Origin: Rotaria sordida
Lineage: Eukaryota > Rotifera > Eurotatoria > Philodinida > Philodinidae
Direction of reading: 5' to 3'
NCBI GenBank assembly: GCA_905250125.1
Contig: CAJNOL010001110.1
Span: 16,497-80,496 of the forward strand
Length of the DNA stretch: 64,000 nucleotides
This document shows, one piece after another, positions 1 to 12,682 of this stretch. Below the pieces are notes generated by a model. That model ran no database searches and had not been told where the DNA came from. It worked only from the letters and a program-made list of their open reading frames with translations. Made by a program: the position numbers and the translations under genes. Numbering within the stretch: position 1 is the stretch's first letter; each line of letters begins with the position of its first letter.

Positions 1-1606
1 ATTAGGTATTAAACAACATGACATTTTTACAAAGAGCAATCTCTATTAAGAAGTTTATTTATGTAAAGATCAATATCTTGAATTCCATTCCATAATTTTC
101 TTTCTGTTAAACGTCATGATGTCGAATTATCTCATTAAGAAAAAGAAATATCAAGATATGATTTTATCAAAAAAATAATACATCTTTTTTTATATTACCA
201 ATAGAAACAAAAAAATGTATTTATATAGAGATATTTATTAGATATTTATCTATCTGCTGATGTATATTATCGGAAATACAATATCGATCAACAGCGAATA
301 TGTCTGGATGCTGATAAAATCAATAAGATATTAGCTTAATCAAATAAAATGTTATTTAAGTGAGAGAAAAGAAAATGAAGTATAACTGTGATTTATATAC
401 ATTACATTAATTAAATCAAATATTGCGTTTAAACTAGAACAACTGATGAAGAAAATATTAATGAAATTGTTTTAAATATTAAACTATTTATTAGAAATAA
501 GAAGTTATAAATTTAAGATACGCTTTTGATAGGGAAATTTTGAGATGTAGGCTTTTCTTTTTTCTATATTCTCCCGACTCTCGTTTGTGTTGTCTAGAGA
601 AATTTTTCGGGACAATTCAGATTATTATACGAAATGAGATTTATGGTAAGACTCAACTAAAAACTTCTTTATCTCTTAGTAAGATCTCTTCTTTTGTTAA
701 ACAAAAGCTGCCATTATAATTCTTAACATCTATTTTTCATAGCGAATGTTATTTCATATTGAATACTTTTTTTTATTTCGTGTCATTACAATGACGTGAA
801 TGACGATATTTTGCTCTATTATTCTTTTATGTGATAAGATCATAATGGAAGATTTTATTGTAAAGCAAAAAATAAAAGGCTTCCGTTTCATTTAGTTCAT
901 AATAAATGTCGATATAAGAGTCTTCATAAAAATGCTTGTGTGATCTTGAGTATTTATTATTTCTTGATGGAAATAGAAATTTATCGATATATAAAAACAA
1001 AAGTAGATTGAGTATTCTATATAAATAATAATTAACTTAAAAAATTTTATAAGGAATAATTTCACAATATAGTTATAAATCATAATCTATCTACTATGAA
1101 TCACAACAAAGATAAAAAAAAAACAAATACTTCCGTAGTTAATACAATCGTTTTACAATAATAAAATACAAAATTTTTTTTATAGTTTCTTTCAAATTAC
1201 TATAAAACATTAAAAGAAAAAAAATATGAAAATTATTATTTTAGATAGTTGTTTCTGATAAATCATATATACGTTATTTTAATCAAAGGAAATAACTTCG
1301 GAAACAAATCATGCACGATTTCAAACAGAAATAATCCGTCTGACTGAAAATGCATTAAGTTTTCCCGTACTAGATGTCGCTTATGTAGGAAATATTGATT
1401 GGTTTTTTTTAATGCTGCTAGTTTTTACCAATTTAACGGATCCATACATAGATCTTTTTTTTACTAGAATTATCGAGAAAATATATTCTATGACTCATAG
1501 GTATAAACAATATTATGACTAATGATAATGTGAGTGTATTTATCGATATTTTTTCCATACTTTTCTTATTTTTCTATTTTGTATTTTTCCGAAGTTTGAT
1601 CTTACA
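1..1606. other. AT-rich intergenic DNA, no gene seen
   Basis: No open frame with recognisable coding features and no clear inverted repeat was found. The only longer frame (892-1083, minus) is low-complexity hydrophobic sequence, as expected by chance at this base composition. The promoter of the calcipressin gene that starts at 1607 should lie at the right end, but no specific motif can be assigned. Confidence 0.6.
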
Positions 1607-2517
1607 ATGCATGATTTAAAATCTCTTCAATTAGACGATGAAGATTCGTCGAAATATTTTATTAATTATATAAGTGATGATTCTGATGGTCTTGGAGATA
1701 ATAATAACAACGAAAATGATCATGTTCATTCACCAGATGATAGTGATGATATTGATGTATCATCATTACCTAATAGTGTAATTATAACACCAGTACCTCA
1801 AGAATTATTTACTAATCAACAACTTAAAGTAAAGTCTATTGTTTTTTTTTTTTTTGTAATATTAATTTTTTTTATTTAAAAAAAAAAGGATGAATTTGAA
1901 CAATTATTTCGTGTTTATGATCCGAATATAATTGTACTTTATCTGAAATTTTTTCAACGTGTACGTATTACATTTACATCACCACATAATGCTTTACAGG
2001 CTCGATTACATCTTCATGAATATCCATTTCATGGTACAATATTTAAAACTTATTTTGCATGTGTAAGTCAATTCTAATTTGTTTGTTTGTTTTTTTTATA
2101 AATTAATGTATTTCTTGTTTTTGATAGCCGATTGTATTTCGTGGTGCAAATCCTGATACACATTTACGACCACCGGAACCTGAAAAACTTTTTCTTATAT
2201 CACCACCAGCAAGTCCACCTGTTGGTTGGGAACAAAAACTTGAAGATCCACCGATTGTTGATTTAAATCTTCTTGCTGCTGTTGCACAATTACAACCGAG
2301 TATGTAAAAAAACAAAAAATATACAAAATAAAATTTCTTTTTTTTTTTTAATTTTAAAGATAAGGCTCATGAATTAGTACCAAGTGAACTTGGTTCAAAA
2401 GCTCCAGCGATTGTTATTCATACATGTGACGATGATGAAGAAACAAATAATATAGGTGGTCGAAAAATTCAAAAAGCAATGCTTGTACAAACGAAACGAC
2501 CACCACGAACAGATTAA
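1607..2517 (+). CDS. RCAN: Calcipressin / regulator of calcineurin (RCAN family), 4 exons
   Basis: Exons read as 1607-1828, 1889-2062, 2128-2299 and 2360-2517; all introns are GT-AG, 60-65 nt, and the joined frame is 241 codons. RCAN proteins bind and modulate the Ca2+/calmodulin phosphatase calcineurin in the cytoplasm. The family signature FLISPPASPPVGWE lies at about residues 154-167. It is preceded by an RRM-like stretch (FFQRVRITFTSP, then LHLHEYPFHG) in exon 2. The C-terminal part has PAIVIHTCDDDEE, resembling the PxIxIT-type calcineurin-docking segment, and ends QTKRPPRTD, like the QTRRP tail of animal RCANs. The first 74 residues are acidic (runs of Asp/Asn/Ser) and longer than in short vertebrate isoforms. 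The start is the first ATG of the open frame; an upstream non-coding exon is possible. Nothing suggests decay. Confidence 0.93.
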
Positions 2518-4084
2518 GATATTTAATTTTCTTTTTTTGCATTGATGGTCTCCTTTTCTTTTTTTTCTTTTTTTCTCGTGTATAAAGTCTAGCATTTTGC
2601 AATATATCATCACAAAATAAATATTAAATTTATGATCAATGAAGAATTTTTATGATAAAATGTAATTATGAAATATATAGTAAAAACAGAGTAACTAGCT
2701 ATAATTAAATCAAAAATATATTTTATTTTTTATAACAATTGAATTAAATTTACCGAAGCCATAACCAGAAATTTAAGTGCGGGAATTTTCAACCTGTTTT
2801 TGATCACTTCGAGACACTAACCAAATTTTATATACATCCAATTAATATTGTTAAATTCTAAAATTAACATCGTATCATGTTCAATTATCAACAGAATAAA
2901 GATCATTCAAATGTGATCGGCTAATATCAATAGGTAATAATGATAATGAAATGTAAAGCATGTTGAGAACGTTACTGATGATGAAAAAGGTTGTGGTCTT
3001 GGATCAACTAATTGAGGACGACTAGTATCAATAGATAATCGGAATGAAGATATTGATCGTGTTGATGCTGACGGCATTGATCATATATTCAATGTTAATG
3101 ATGTTGATATAGATTAATTTGTGTGTATAGCAGTTGTATCATTATGTATGTTACTGATTGAGATCAAGTGTAGACAATAGATTTGATGTTTCTGATTATG
3201 TGGATAGAAGATGTAGACTTTTCTTTCATAAATTTTTCATTTTTCATTCTCTATTACTCTCAGTCTAAAATTCAATTGACAAGAGGAAATTGCAGATGCC
3301 AAGACTAAACCTCTTTTGGTTCTACCCTAGTTACACCACTAGAAAAGAAGTTACTGAAATCAAACAAACATGGTTTCGTGGACACATTTCTTTTCCATTC
3401 TCCTTCAGAAATGAAATAAGGAAGTTGTTCATATATTATAACAAGACGTGGTCGGTGCGCAGAAGGAATGGATCCAAATTATTATCACTGTACTTCAACA
3501 CTCCTGTTAGATCGTATTTCACAAAATAATAAATCATTCATTTTATGAATGATGATAATAATAAGTCGTTTAGTAAGACAAGCTTTAATAAGATTATTTC
3601 ATATTGAATGAATTTGAATCAATCCAACAAACAAGATAATTTTATCGAAGATAAAATAATCTCACAAAAAATTCATAGAACTAAATTTTTTATTTTTAAA
3701 ATAGTACGAATTTAAATTACAAAAATGCTATTGTTTAAACACTATTAAGATAACTTATTCACTTTTGAATGAGACTTATAATCAACAGTCTATCATTTAT
3801 ATATTTTGAAAGGTTAAAAAATTAAAGGAGTTAAAAGAACAAAAGTAATTTACTTCTATAGTAATGAAATCTTCATGAATCATTTTTCCTTTGATCAGAA
3901 ATCACTATGTTAATATTTTTTTTTTACATCACTCAACTATCAATTATATTCTGATCAATATTATCGTCATAGATAATCTTTGACTTCGCGTTTCAATAAG
4001 TTTGCCATTGCTTTGATTTAGAAGATTGATTATTAATTTTAAATTGATTTATATCATTTTGTTAAGTGTGTTTTACTAAAAATC
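2518..4084. other. Intergenic, no gene supported
   Basis: AT-rich spacer after the calcipressin gene. A 79-codon frame at 3290-3529 shows no family features. A low-complexity minus-strand frame near 2930-3110, rich in Ser and Thr, could be a decayed exon but cannot be supported. Confidence 0.5.
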
Positions 4085-4556
4085 AATCGACATTTGACAA
4101 GGAAACCTCTCCAAGTGCTAAAAAGCTTTTGATCTCAAATTTTGCCCATAGGTAGGGAATGTATAAACTACAGAAAACCCTAAGACGTTATAGGTGCAAG
4201 TTGCAATTTGGCTGTGATATTGACTTTTTACTGCAATCTACTAATAGGACTCGACTTTTTCGATAAAATCAAAGTTTCAGAATTTCTGGATGGATTATCT
4301 CGAAGATAATCCATCCAGAAATTCTGAAACTTTGTAGGCATACTAGTCTGATTGAGACCTCGATGTAGGTAAAGTTTGCAGGTCAAAACTTGGAACTTTG
4401 ATTTTATCGGAAAAGTCGAGTTAAATCATAATTTATCTCCATATCCTCTTAGAGTTTTCTGTAGTCTATACATCTCCTACCTATGGGCAAGATTTGAGCT
4501 CAAAAGATTTTTAGCACCTGGATAGGTTCTCTTGTCAGATGTCCATCACACTCGTG
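4063..4556. mobile_element. Foldback/MITE-like element with nested inverted repeats
   Basis: Three nested arms pair with each other. The outer arms are about 4095-4190 and 4445-4545 (shared text such as GCCCATAGGTAGG and GTGCTAAAAA). Middle arms are 4250-4274 and 4396-4421 (CTCGACTTTTYCGATAAAAT). A perfect inner hairpin has 31-bp arms, 4270-4300 and 4304-4334, with a 3-base loop (CGA). There is no coding capacity. The outer ends are uncertain (AGTGTG near 4063 and CACACT near 4550), and no target duplication was recognised. The structure matches a non-autonomous foldback DNA element; the inner hairpin is far better conserved than the outer arms. Confidence 0.75.
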
Positions 4557-4873
4557 CGTGTACTGATGCCATTCTTCATACTTTTGAGTGTTAACATAAA
4601 AGAAAAGTATAACAAAGTATCAAAAAGTAGAAAAATATACAAAGTATAGTGTTGATCTTGTGGCAAAAATTGGGAACTTAAAATTTTAAATGATTATACG
4701 AGTAAAATAAATAAAAATAATAATAATTTGATTTGAAAATAATTAAATTTTTTGTATTATCATTTTATTTTACATATATAGTTTATTCATTTAATTTAAA
4801 ATTAATTTATTTTTATACTTGATTTGTTTTTAATTTTAAAAAATCTAAAATTGTCTTTTTCAAACTTATCTGC

Positions 4874-5488
4874 CAGAGATGTGCATTGTGGATGCCGGGT
4901 CGAAAGGCGGCCGTACCTTAATTATATCAGCTGTTAAACTCTATTGCAAAAAAAAATTTTCAAAAAGAATGCACATCAAACGCTAAAAGATTAAAAGAAG
5001 AGATTCAATCATTGATAGACTCATTCTTTCTGAAATACCATTTGTTTTATTACTTCATTTTATACTAATTTATTAAATTTATAACTGAAATCTAAATCAA
5101 TGTTGATCGCAAGTCATTATGATAACAAATCAATCTAATCTTAAAATTTTATGAATTTCATTGTGACGAGCATTACAAATGCCTTGTTTCTGCTCGAGAT
5201 CACAAAATACACGGTTTTTTAAAATTGTGTAATATACCTCGATTTTTATATAAAGTGTACGATCAATTTTGAGTGTCACTTTTCGTACGGTTATGTGTTT
5301 TCGCTAATAGAATATTATTTCGCCATAGTTTCAACTTTACATTGCTTTTCGTATATAAGTGTTCAGAAATGAAATGGTATTTTGTAAGAAATATCATTGA
5401 GTAACAAATATAAGGAAAAATTTTTTTCAGTTACCGTTAGGCGCGCACCCTGTTCACCGAAAAGACTTTAGAGCGGTGCGCATCTCTG
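4874..5488. mobile_element. Non-autonomous hAT-type MITE, 615 bp
   Basis: The ends are inverted: CAGAGATGTGCA at the left, and TGCGCATCTCTG at the right, which reads CAGAGATGCGCA on the other strand. The flanks are an 8-bp direct repeat with one mismatch, TTATCTGC (4866-4873) and TTATCTAC (5489-5496). A CAGRG-type end plus an 8-bp duplication is diagnostic of the hAT superfamily. The interior has no transposase and only short inverted termini. One mismatch in the duplication suggests an old insertion. Confidence 0.8.
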
Positions 5489-5779
5489 TTATCTACGTAC
5501 TTTTGTGCTAAAAAAAACTTTTTCTACTCATATACAAATTTTATTAAATGGTATCTACGAATGTTTATCGAGATGTAAAAGTAGATTTTCTAATCATTTA
5601 GTTCAATTGTCTAAAAGATAAGTAACGTATCGTATGCCTGACCTTTCATTTTATAATATAGTTAGATTCAGGCTCATCCGAACTAATCCAATGCATCTCA
5701 CTAAAGTGTGTCATGTGAACCGTCTCTGACTGTCTTCCCTTTTTTTTCAATTTTAAATCATTTTGTGACAAGCATCATG

Positions 5780-5975
5780 TCAACTCGGTCTGTCTAGTCG
5801 GAGTCTCAAAAAGTCGTCGTTTAGGATGATAATTCGATATCTAACCGACTCTGAACGGATCTTTCTCTGCCCATCAGTGATGGGATAGAGATGAGATTCT
5901 AGGACATAGTAGATTTCAGACTAGTCTAGAACGAGGACTTTTTGATACTCTGACCAGATTACTTGGGCATGGATT
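5780..5975. mobile_element. Short foldback element
   Basis: Arms around 5796-5825 and 5930-5960 share GAGTMTCAAAAAGTC in opposite orientation. The centre (about 5867-5895) is a further palindrome built on CCCATCA/TGATGGG flanked by TCTCT/AGAGA. There is no coding potential. It is likely a small MITE of a family different from its neighbours; boundaries are approximate. Confidence 0.55.
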
Positions 5976-6004
5976 GTTACGGGATTAAGCTACATTTTGC
6001 TTAA

Positions 6005-6335
6005 TCCTTGAGTGCCGAGCATGGCATATATATCAAATCAATCAAAAGTGAGTGGAAATAGCTTATAGATTAATTTTTCTTCCTTGATCAAGAAAATTAT
6101 TGGAATTTCGGAAATATCCACACAGTGCATTTAATATTTTTCAATATTACATAATGGATTTTCTCTTTGTATTATCATACATTCTTTATTGGGATTCTCC
6201 CTATACGTTCCAATACGTCTATCTTGAGGTTATTACATAATTGATTGTTTCAAAGCTTATTATACCCTAAAACACTTTTGATTGAATAAACATCTAGTTT
6301 CACTTATATAAAAAAAACCTCCCGGCATCAAAGGG
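6005..6335. mobile_element. piggyBac-type MITE, 331 bp, flanked by TTAA
   Basis: The right end read inward is CCCTTTGATGCCGGG and the left end is TCCTTGAGTGCCGAG. Both are immediately flanked by TTAA (6001-6004 and 6336-6339). TTAA duplication with a CCCTTTG-like terminus is the piggyBac hallmark. A subterminal AATCAAAAGTG also occurs inverted near both ends. There is no transposase, so it would depend on an enzyme made elsewhere. Confidence 0.75.
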
Positions 6336-6743
6336 TTAAGCTTACAATTATGAGACATTCCCATAATCTTCCAATTTGCTGCATCAATTGGCTATCTACA
6401 TTACACTGAACCAAGCACTATCCTAAACTCATATTAACAATTCAGTAAACTTACACCATCTGTACGGATGTTAAACTGGTTACCTAAAGGCATCAACCAA
6501 TCACATTACTTTACTGATACTTGTGCGTACCGTACTGTAATGCACCGAGCAATGTATGTTTAACTTGAATTAGTTTATCTTCGCTTCTACTACGTCGTTG
6601 TCAAGGTATAGTGTAGAAAATATATCATCCGATTCTTTTCTTTCGTTACTCTTCTCTCGTATCTTCCATACTCGACTTAATCTTCAATGGACAACAACTC
6701 TCTGCATGTATAATCAACGAATGTATCATTTAATAAGTTAATA

Positions 6744-7894
6744 ATGTTGTCTGATGAGGATGCTCGTGCTCAATGTAAGTATTTTACATTATCATCAAGC
6801 AAGCAAATGAAACGTATGTTTATACATATAGATCTTGGTACAAATCCATCATCAAATGTACCTATATTATCGTTAATTTTCTTCTCTTTCATTGTTCATA
6901 ATCTAATATTTTATTTTCTTCCATCATCTATCACACCATTCATTAAAAGTTATATTGTATCAATTGTTCATGCCTGTGTATCTGTTCTTGCTGTATGCAT
7001 ATTCTATGTACGAGGATCAGTTAATTTGACACAAGTCAATCGTATATTAGGTGGAGGCATTAAAGATACTAAAGATGAAAGTATGACATATAGTATATGT
7101 TATTCATCGGGTTATTTTATCTATGATCTAATTTTAATGATACGATTCAAATCGATTCGAAATCCATCGGCAATAATTCATCATATTGTTATTCTTGTAG
7201 CTGGACTTGCAGGTAAATAAAATGAATCGTTGTTTTTTTTTCGAATTTGATTAATTAACTTAGGAAACAAAAAAATGATCTAATTTTGATAATTATAATT
7301 CAACAAAATTATTTGATTGAAAATGAGTCATTTAAAATGAATTATATTTTCCGATTTTGACCAATATAAAAAATTTTCTCCTGATAATTGCAGCATACTA
7401 GAGCGAAGGATCTGGAAGAAGAAGAAGAAGAGGCAAAAAAAAAAATGATTTATATCTCTTGAAATAAATTGTATTACATATCTTTTACAGGTCTTTATAC
7501 GCATATTGCTCATGCAAGTCATTTTCTTATGCTTGCTGAAGAACTCTCAACAATTTCACTCAATCTAAAGACAATTTATCATCAACAACCTCGTATACAT
7601 GATTTATTTGGTCTTCTTTTTGTGGTAACATTCATCTTAAGTCGTCTTATTTATGGAACGATTATATGTTTGTATACCTTTCGAGCTGTACCGAAATTTA
7701 TTCGAATGGCCTCCGATCTAGGTGACATTACAAGTATTGTGTTGGTTATAGCACAAGTTTTTTTGTATATTTTTACGAGACTACTCAATCTCTATTGGAC
7801 AATATTGATTGTACGTAAACTTATGTCTGTTTCTCGACACAATAAATCATTGCTTCAAACCAGTAGTGTAAAAGTAAACAAGAAAGTTGATTAA
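6744..7894 (+). CDS. TLC-domain multipass membrane protein (TLCD4/TMEM56-like)
   Basis: Two exons, 6744-7212 and 7491-7894, join across a GT-AG intron of 278 nt to give 290 residues. The TLC (TRAM-LAG1-CLN8) domain covers most of the protein: hydrophobic segments near residues 41-62, 68-89 and 118-134, and at least three more in exon 2. The conserved acidic residue is in YFIYDLILM (D128), and the His pair IIHHIVILVAG is at H146-H147. TLC proteins act in the ER or plasma membrane in ceramide synthesis or lipid trafficking. The TLCD4 branch has no settled enzymatic role, so no reaction is assigned. The short polar N-terminus starting MLSDEDARAQ makes the first ATG plausible. The intron is longer than those of neighbouring genes. 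Confidence 0.85.
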
Positions 7895-8709
7895 TTTACT
7901 ATATTCGTGTATGCAAATCGAACTAGACTTCTGATTCGCATCATACTTGTCATGTATATCAGTTGATTAATTTGATTGTTTTTTTTTGATAATATTACTA
8001 ATGAAATGTTTTCTCTCTTTTTTTTTCAAATATCTCAACTTATTCATATCCTATTATGTCTCTTTAATATCCGAATTCGTTTCTGATGTTTGATTGATAA
8101 TAGATTGGCTTTCATGTGTAGTTGTCTTTTACTGTTGTGATTTGTAAATTGAAATATAATAATTATTTTCTATTTTTGAGACAAATATAAAGAGTTCAAA
8201 AATTCTATAACATCTTACAATAGCTTAGCTGGAATGACGAAGATCAATTGAATACTTCATTTGAGGTAGTATTAGATTACCGGATTATTTCGATCATCGG
8301 ATCCGTCACAATCTGATAGGATCCTACTAAATTCGCTGTTTTCTTCCGTTCAGATCCGACAGTCGGATCTCTCATCCTTATGTCATGCTTTTCTCGCTCA
8401 AATTTCATTGTCAATAACTTACTCAAATAGCTTTTGTGTTTGCACTCATCTGGCTTCTGTTGTAAAAGTGTCAATCGTTGCTCTGGATCAAGTTTTTAAT
8501 AAGAAAATCTTGTTGTGAAAAGCCGAATGTGGGTGCGAGAGTTGATCTTGTTACCACCCATACCTACACTCTTCATCAAAAGTGTATTCTGTTTGAATCG
8601 AGTCATTTTATTCGAAACAATGTATTTATTATTCAAAAATGGAAAAAAGACATGAATATATTTTCTTATTCTTATTTATAGAATACGGAATATCTAAGAA
8701 GCAAAAATA
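7895..8709. other. Intergenic with one small TGTGGG-like hairpin
   Basis: No gene was found. Around 8527-8575 a short G-rich stretch (ATGTGGGTG) is followed by a C-rich one (CCACCCATACC, then CTACACTC). This is a minimal version of the G-rich/C-rich hairpins seen repeatedly in the right half of the window. Confidence 0.4.
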
Positions 8710-10117
8710 TTAAATTGTATCTGTAATATTAGCTTTAATAAATGGATTATAAAATGTTAAATAAGCTTGAAGAAATTTTGATATTGTATTCAATCGTATA
8801 ATATCATTAGGAAATGTTCGAATTTCTTTTTTAATTTTAATTCGACAAAGAGCTTTTAATGTAAGTGTTTGCATACGTAATTCACTTAATTTTATTTTTA
8901 TTTGTGTCATATGTAAAAGTGAATTTTCTGTATCAATTAATATTTTTTGATCGTGTTCATTGATAGGTGATGTTAATTGTAATGTATTCGATCGAAATAT
9001 TAATTTATCTAATGAAATTTCACCATTTTCAATCATTGATATAAAATAACGTTCAAGACGTTGTTTAATTGTTATTTGTCCAATAAAATTTGTATTCTGT
9101 TTTTCATATGCACGTAAAACATCATAAAAAAGAAATATACACCATGTTAATGGACGTATTGATAAATCAAATATATCTTTAAGACGATATTTAAATAAAA
9201 ATTCTTTACATGATAATATATCAATTAATTTATATTGTTGTCGTGAAATTAAATTTGGTTCACGCATACCATATCGCGTTAATTTACTTTCTTTTCGAGA
9301 TAATAAAACATGTAAACGACGCATTTGAAAAGTATTTGCTTGTCCATATGCAGTTAAATAAATTACATCAAGTGGTGTACCACCAGATTGATTTTGTATA
9401 TTTAAACATGAATCTGGTGTATGTTCAACAATAAAATCAAAAGCAGAATCAGCTATTGATGTTTGACATGCATGATGTAAACATGTTTGACCACAATTAT
9501 CTTTTAAATCAAAACGTGCACCATGTTCTATAAGTATATTAAGCATTGTTATTGAATAATTTTTATTGATTAATATTGAAAGTGGTGTTTGATTATTATA
9601 TTTTGATAAACGTTCATTTATATCAAATCCATATTGACACATTAATTCAAGTTCTTTCAAATGAATTGGTTCATAAAAATGAAGATCTAAAAAGTTATTT
9701 CAATAAAAAAAAAAATACGTATAGAAATAAAATCAAATTTTATTCACCAAGAGTTGCTCCCATTTCAACAAGTTTTTCAATTGTACTTTGTGTTTGTGAA
9801 CATACACTTATATGTATATGTTTACCAGTAATTAATAAATATTGTGGTTTTAAATTACGTTTTAAACGATTATATAATTGCCGACAATCACCTGTTTGTA
9901 AACTTCTTAAAAGTAATCGATCTAAACCTGGATAAAGTTCATCAACATTTCGTGCATTAATTGTTCGACCATCAACACGAAATTTTGATAATTGATCAAA
10001 AAGTGAATCAGGTAATGATGAATTATTAGATAAAGATTTTATAGATTGATTATGTCGTGATGTTTGTGATTGTTTACTTTTAATACTTGATATAGAAATA
10101 TTTGTTGATGATGACAT
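8710..10117 (-). CDS. Ankyrin-repeat and SOCS-box protein (ASB-like), probable Cullin-RING ligase substrate receptor
   Basis: Exon 1 runs from 10117 to 9748 and exon 2 from 9686 to 8710, joined over a 61-nt GT-AG intron, giving 448 residues. The centre holds ankyrin repeats (for example NQTPLSILINKNYSITMLN and NCGQTCLHHACQT, then GGTPLDVIYL). The last ~50 residues form a SOCS box: SxLxLKALCRIKI-type helix 1, then a TFPNDIIRLN turn and SKFLQAYLTFYN. In ASB proteins this box binds Elongin B/C and Cullin 5, while the ankyrins bind the substrate to be ubiquitinated. The N-terminal ~60 residues are Ser/Asn-rich and probably disordered. The exact ASB subtype cannot be told by eye. No breaks were seen. 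Confidence 0.85.
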
Positions 10118-11960
10118 AATTTATAAATTGAATAGTAATAATGATATGCACGAAAATTTTCACTGATTTTTTTTTTGCTCTATGATTTCATCAACAAATC
10201 ATAATAACCATACAGAAATAGAAATAAAATAAACTTACTTTGAATTCAAACATTCATTGCGTTGAAATGAAACGAAAAAAAGAAAAAGAAAAAATAACTT
10301 TTGTTTTGTTGTAATGTATGTGTATATTAATTTTCTCAAGTGTTGAACAATTGATTGTAGGAAAAAAAAAAAAGTTGACAAGTAAATATAAATTTGTAAA
10401 TGTAACAACAATAGAAATATATATTGTTATAATGTCTTTTTCTTTCGAATAATTTTCAAGAAATAAAACAAGAACAAATAACAATACATTTTATGTTAAG
10501 TTAAGAGTGGATAATGAATGCTACTGAGAATACACACGACCTCAAGACGCTTAAAGTACATAGAGAGGGCAGAATAAAACAAAAAAGAATATATGAAATA
10601 TTTTAGGATAATTCGAAAATAAATTTTTTAGAATCGATTAATTGAAGTTTTCTAAATAAAAATATTTTAATTAAAAGTTATAAAAAATATTCTAAAATTT
10701 CAAATTTGAATAATTCTATTACAAAATGTATTATGTTGATTAATATTTTTCAAGGTCACGAAGTTTTTACTTAAATATTAATTTTCTCTAAAATATATAA
10801 TAATTCATTCAATTTTCATTTTTGAAAAATATCATATTTCATTCTATCAACATTTGCTTTAACATCCTACTAACAGAAATAGATTAATAGTTTTTATAAA
10901 ATCCGAGTGATTAATTATCTTATAAAAATATAGGACGAACCCATGAGGATCATAAATGTCAGACTTAATACTATTAATCTATTTCGTCAAAATGAAACTT
11001 CAAGATAGTAGATGATTGAAAGCCATAGATATACAAGAATTTACATCGATCAGATATTTTTTTATATTACAGTCAATAATGATAAATTTCCTATTGTTTA
11101 TATTCTTCATTGCAATTATTAAACTTTTTGCAAAAAAAAAACTATTCATTTATTCAACATACAATAAAATAAAATTTATTAAAATACATGAAAATTTATA
11201 TTTTCTTATTATTAAATAATGTTATTAATTGAGTTACAAATAAAAAAAAAGTTATTGAATCTCTTGAGATTTCTTGATTTCCGATTAAACTCTCGTCACT
11301 TGCAATATCAGAATCTTCTATTGTGAGTAGACGAGTTTAGAAAATTATCCAAAATATATCAAACAATTTCGAATTCAATCTATCCACATTTATCTTTTTT
11401 TTTTTTTTTGTATTCTTATAAACATTTATTCAAAGATTTACAATAAATTGAAGTTTGTTCGTATAATTTAATAAATAACGATTAAGAAATATGTATGCAT
11501 ATATTTTATAAATGTAACATTGAACGATGAAGGAATGAATAATAGGGAGAAGAAACAAATATGATACTGACTCATGTCACTTGACACCGAAACGAAAGTA
11601 ATCAAAAAAAAAAAAAAGAAAAAAGAAAACATAGAACAAATGTGAATACAACATATAGTAGATTAAAGAGACTCCACTTCGATAATTGTTTTTGTTTTGT
11701 TTTTTTAATGCCATGAAAAATAAAAGGAACAAATATACGTCTACATAAGAAAATCGTGCATGAATTTGTATTAATGAAAATACTCTCATACACGCAAGGA
11801 TATGAACAAACAACAATTACATAAATGCTTAAGACTTCATGCACAACAGATATAGAATAATTATAATAATTATAGTAGGTAGTACAGATTTAAAGAAGGA
11901 CAAAAGAAAAATATAGATGAGAAAAAAAAATGAACTATGCGTATGTTTAAAATCTGTTGA
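10118..11960. other. Intergenic; probable 3' UTR of the V-ATPase gene; small inverted repeat
   Basis: No gene is supported. The part just below 11960 is the downstream flank of the minus-strand V-ATPase gene. A short foldback lies at about 10877-10988, where AAATAGATTAATAGT is repeated in opposite orientation about 70 bp apart, resembling a tiny MITE. Confidence 0.5.
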
Positions 11961-12682
11961 TTAATCGCAACCAGGTTGATTTTTTGTTGTCATAATCAAA
12001 GCAACGATTAATCCATAAAGACCAAGTACTTCAGCAAAAATTAAAATTAAAATCATTCCAACATATAATCTAGACAAAAAAAATAAAAAAATAAATATTT
12101 AATCAACACATTTTTCTTATCTTTATATTTACATTTTATTTTCGTGTTTTTTTTTCTCAAAAAAAAAGAAAAACTAATCTACTAACCGTGGTTGTTGAGC
12201 TGTTCCTCGTACACCTGCATCACCAACAATACCAACTGCAAATCCAGCTGCCAATCCACTTAATCCAACTGATAAACCAGCTCCTAATTGAAGAAAAGCT
12301 CTAAAAATATAAATAAGAATTTATTTTAAAACATCTTTTTTTTTTTCTCCTCACTTATAAAGACCATAATTGTCTGTAGCTATATTATTAGCAATGAGTA
12401 CAGCAACGACAAGACCATAAATAGCAATAATACCAGCCATGACTACAGGAATTACACTTTTCATTATAAATTCAGGTCTCATTACAGCCATTGCTGAAAT
12501 ACCACAACCAGATTTAGCCGTACCATAAGCGGCACCCATTGCTATAAGCAATTGAATAAATAAGTTTTTTATTGAAGAATTAAGAATATCAACATACCAC
12601 TAAATACAACGGCTGCAGTTGCACCCATAGAGCCAAAAAAAGCCGAGTAGGCTGGACACTTTTCAGTCACTGATGATGGCAT
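11961..12682 (-). CDS. ATP6V0C: V-type H+-ATPase 16-kDa proteolipid subunit c
   Basis: Four exons on the minus strand: 12682-12598, 12541-12355, 12300-12187 and 12069-11961. GT-AG introns of 54-117 nt join them into 164 residues, the normal length for the family. The protein is four transmembrane helices of the V0 rotor ring that carries protons across endomembranes. Signatures are [20 protein letters not shown] in helix 1 and the proton-binding glutamate in [11 protein letters not shown] of helix 4 (about E142). The N-terminus reads [17 protein letters not shown], as in animal orthologues. The sequence is essentially invariant, so the splice sites could be set with high certainty. It is intact. 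Confidence 0.97.

Noticed and set aside
3290..3529. 79-codon open frame
   Set aside because: No domain, no splice-linked continuation and no conserved pattern; chance frame.
8277..8474. 65-codon minus-strand frame near the TLC gene
   Set aside because: No family features and no flanking splice signals that extend it.
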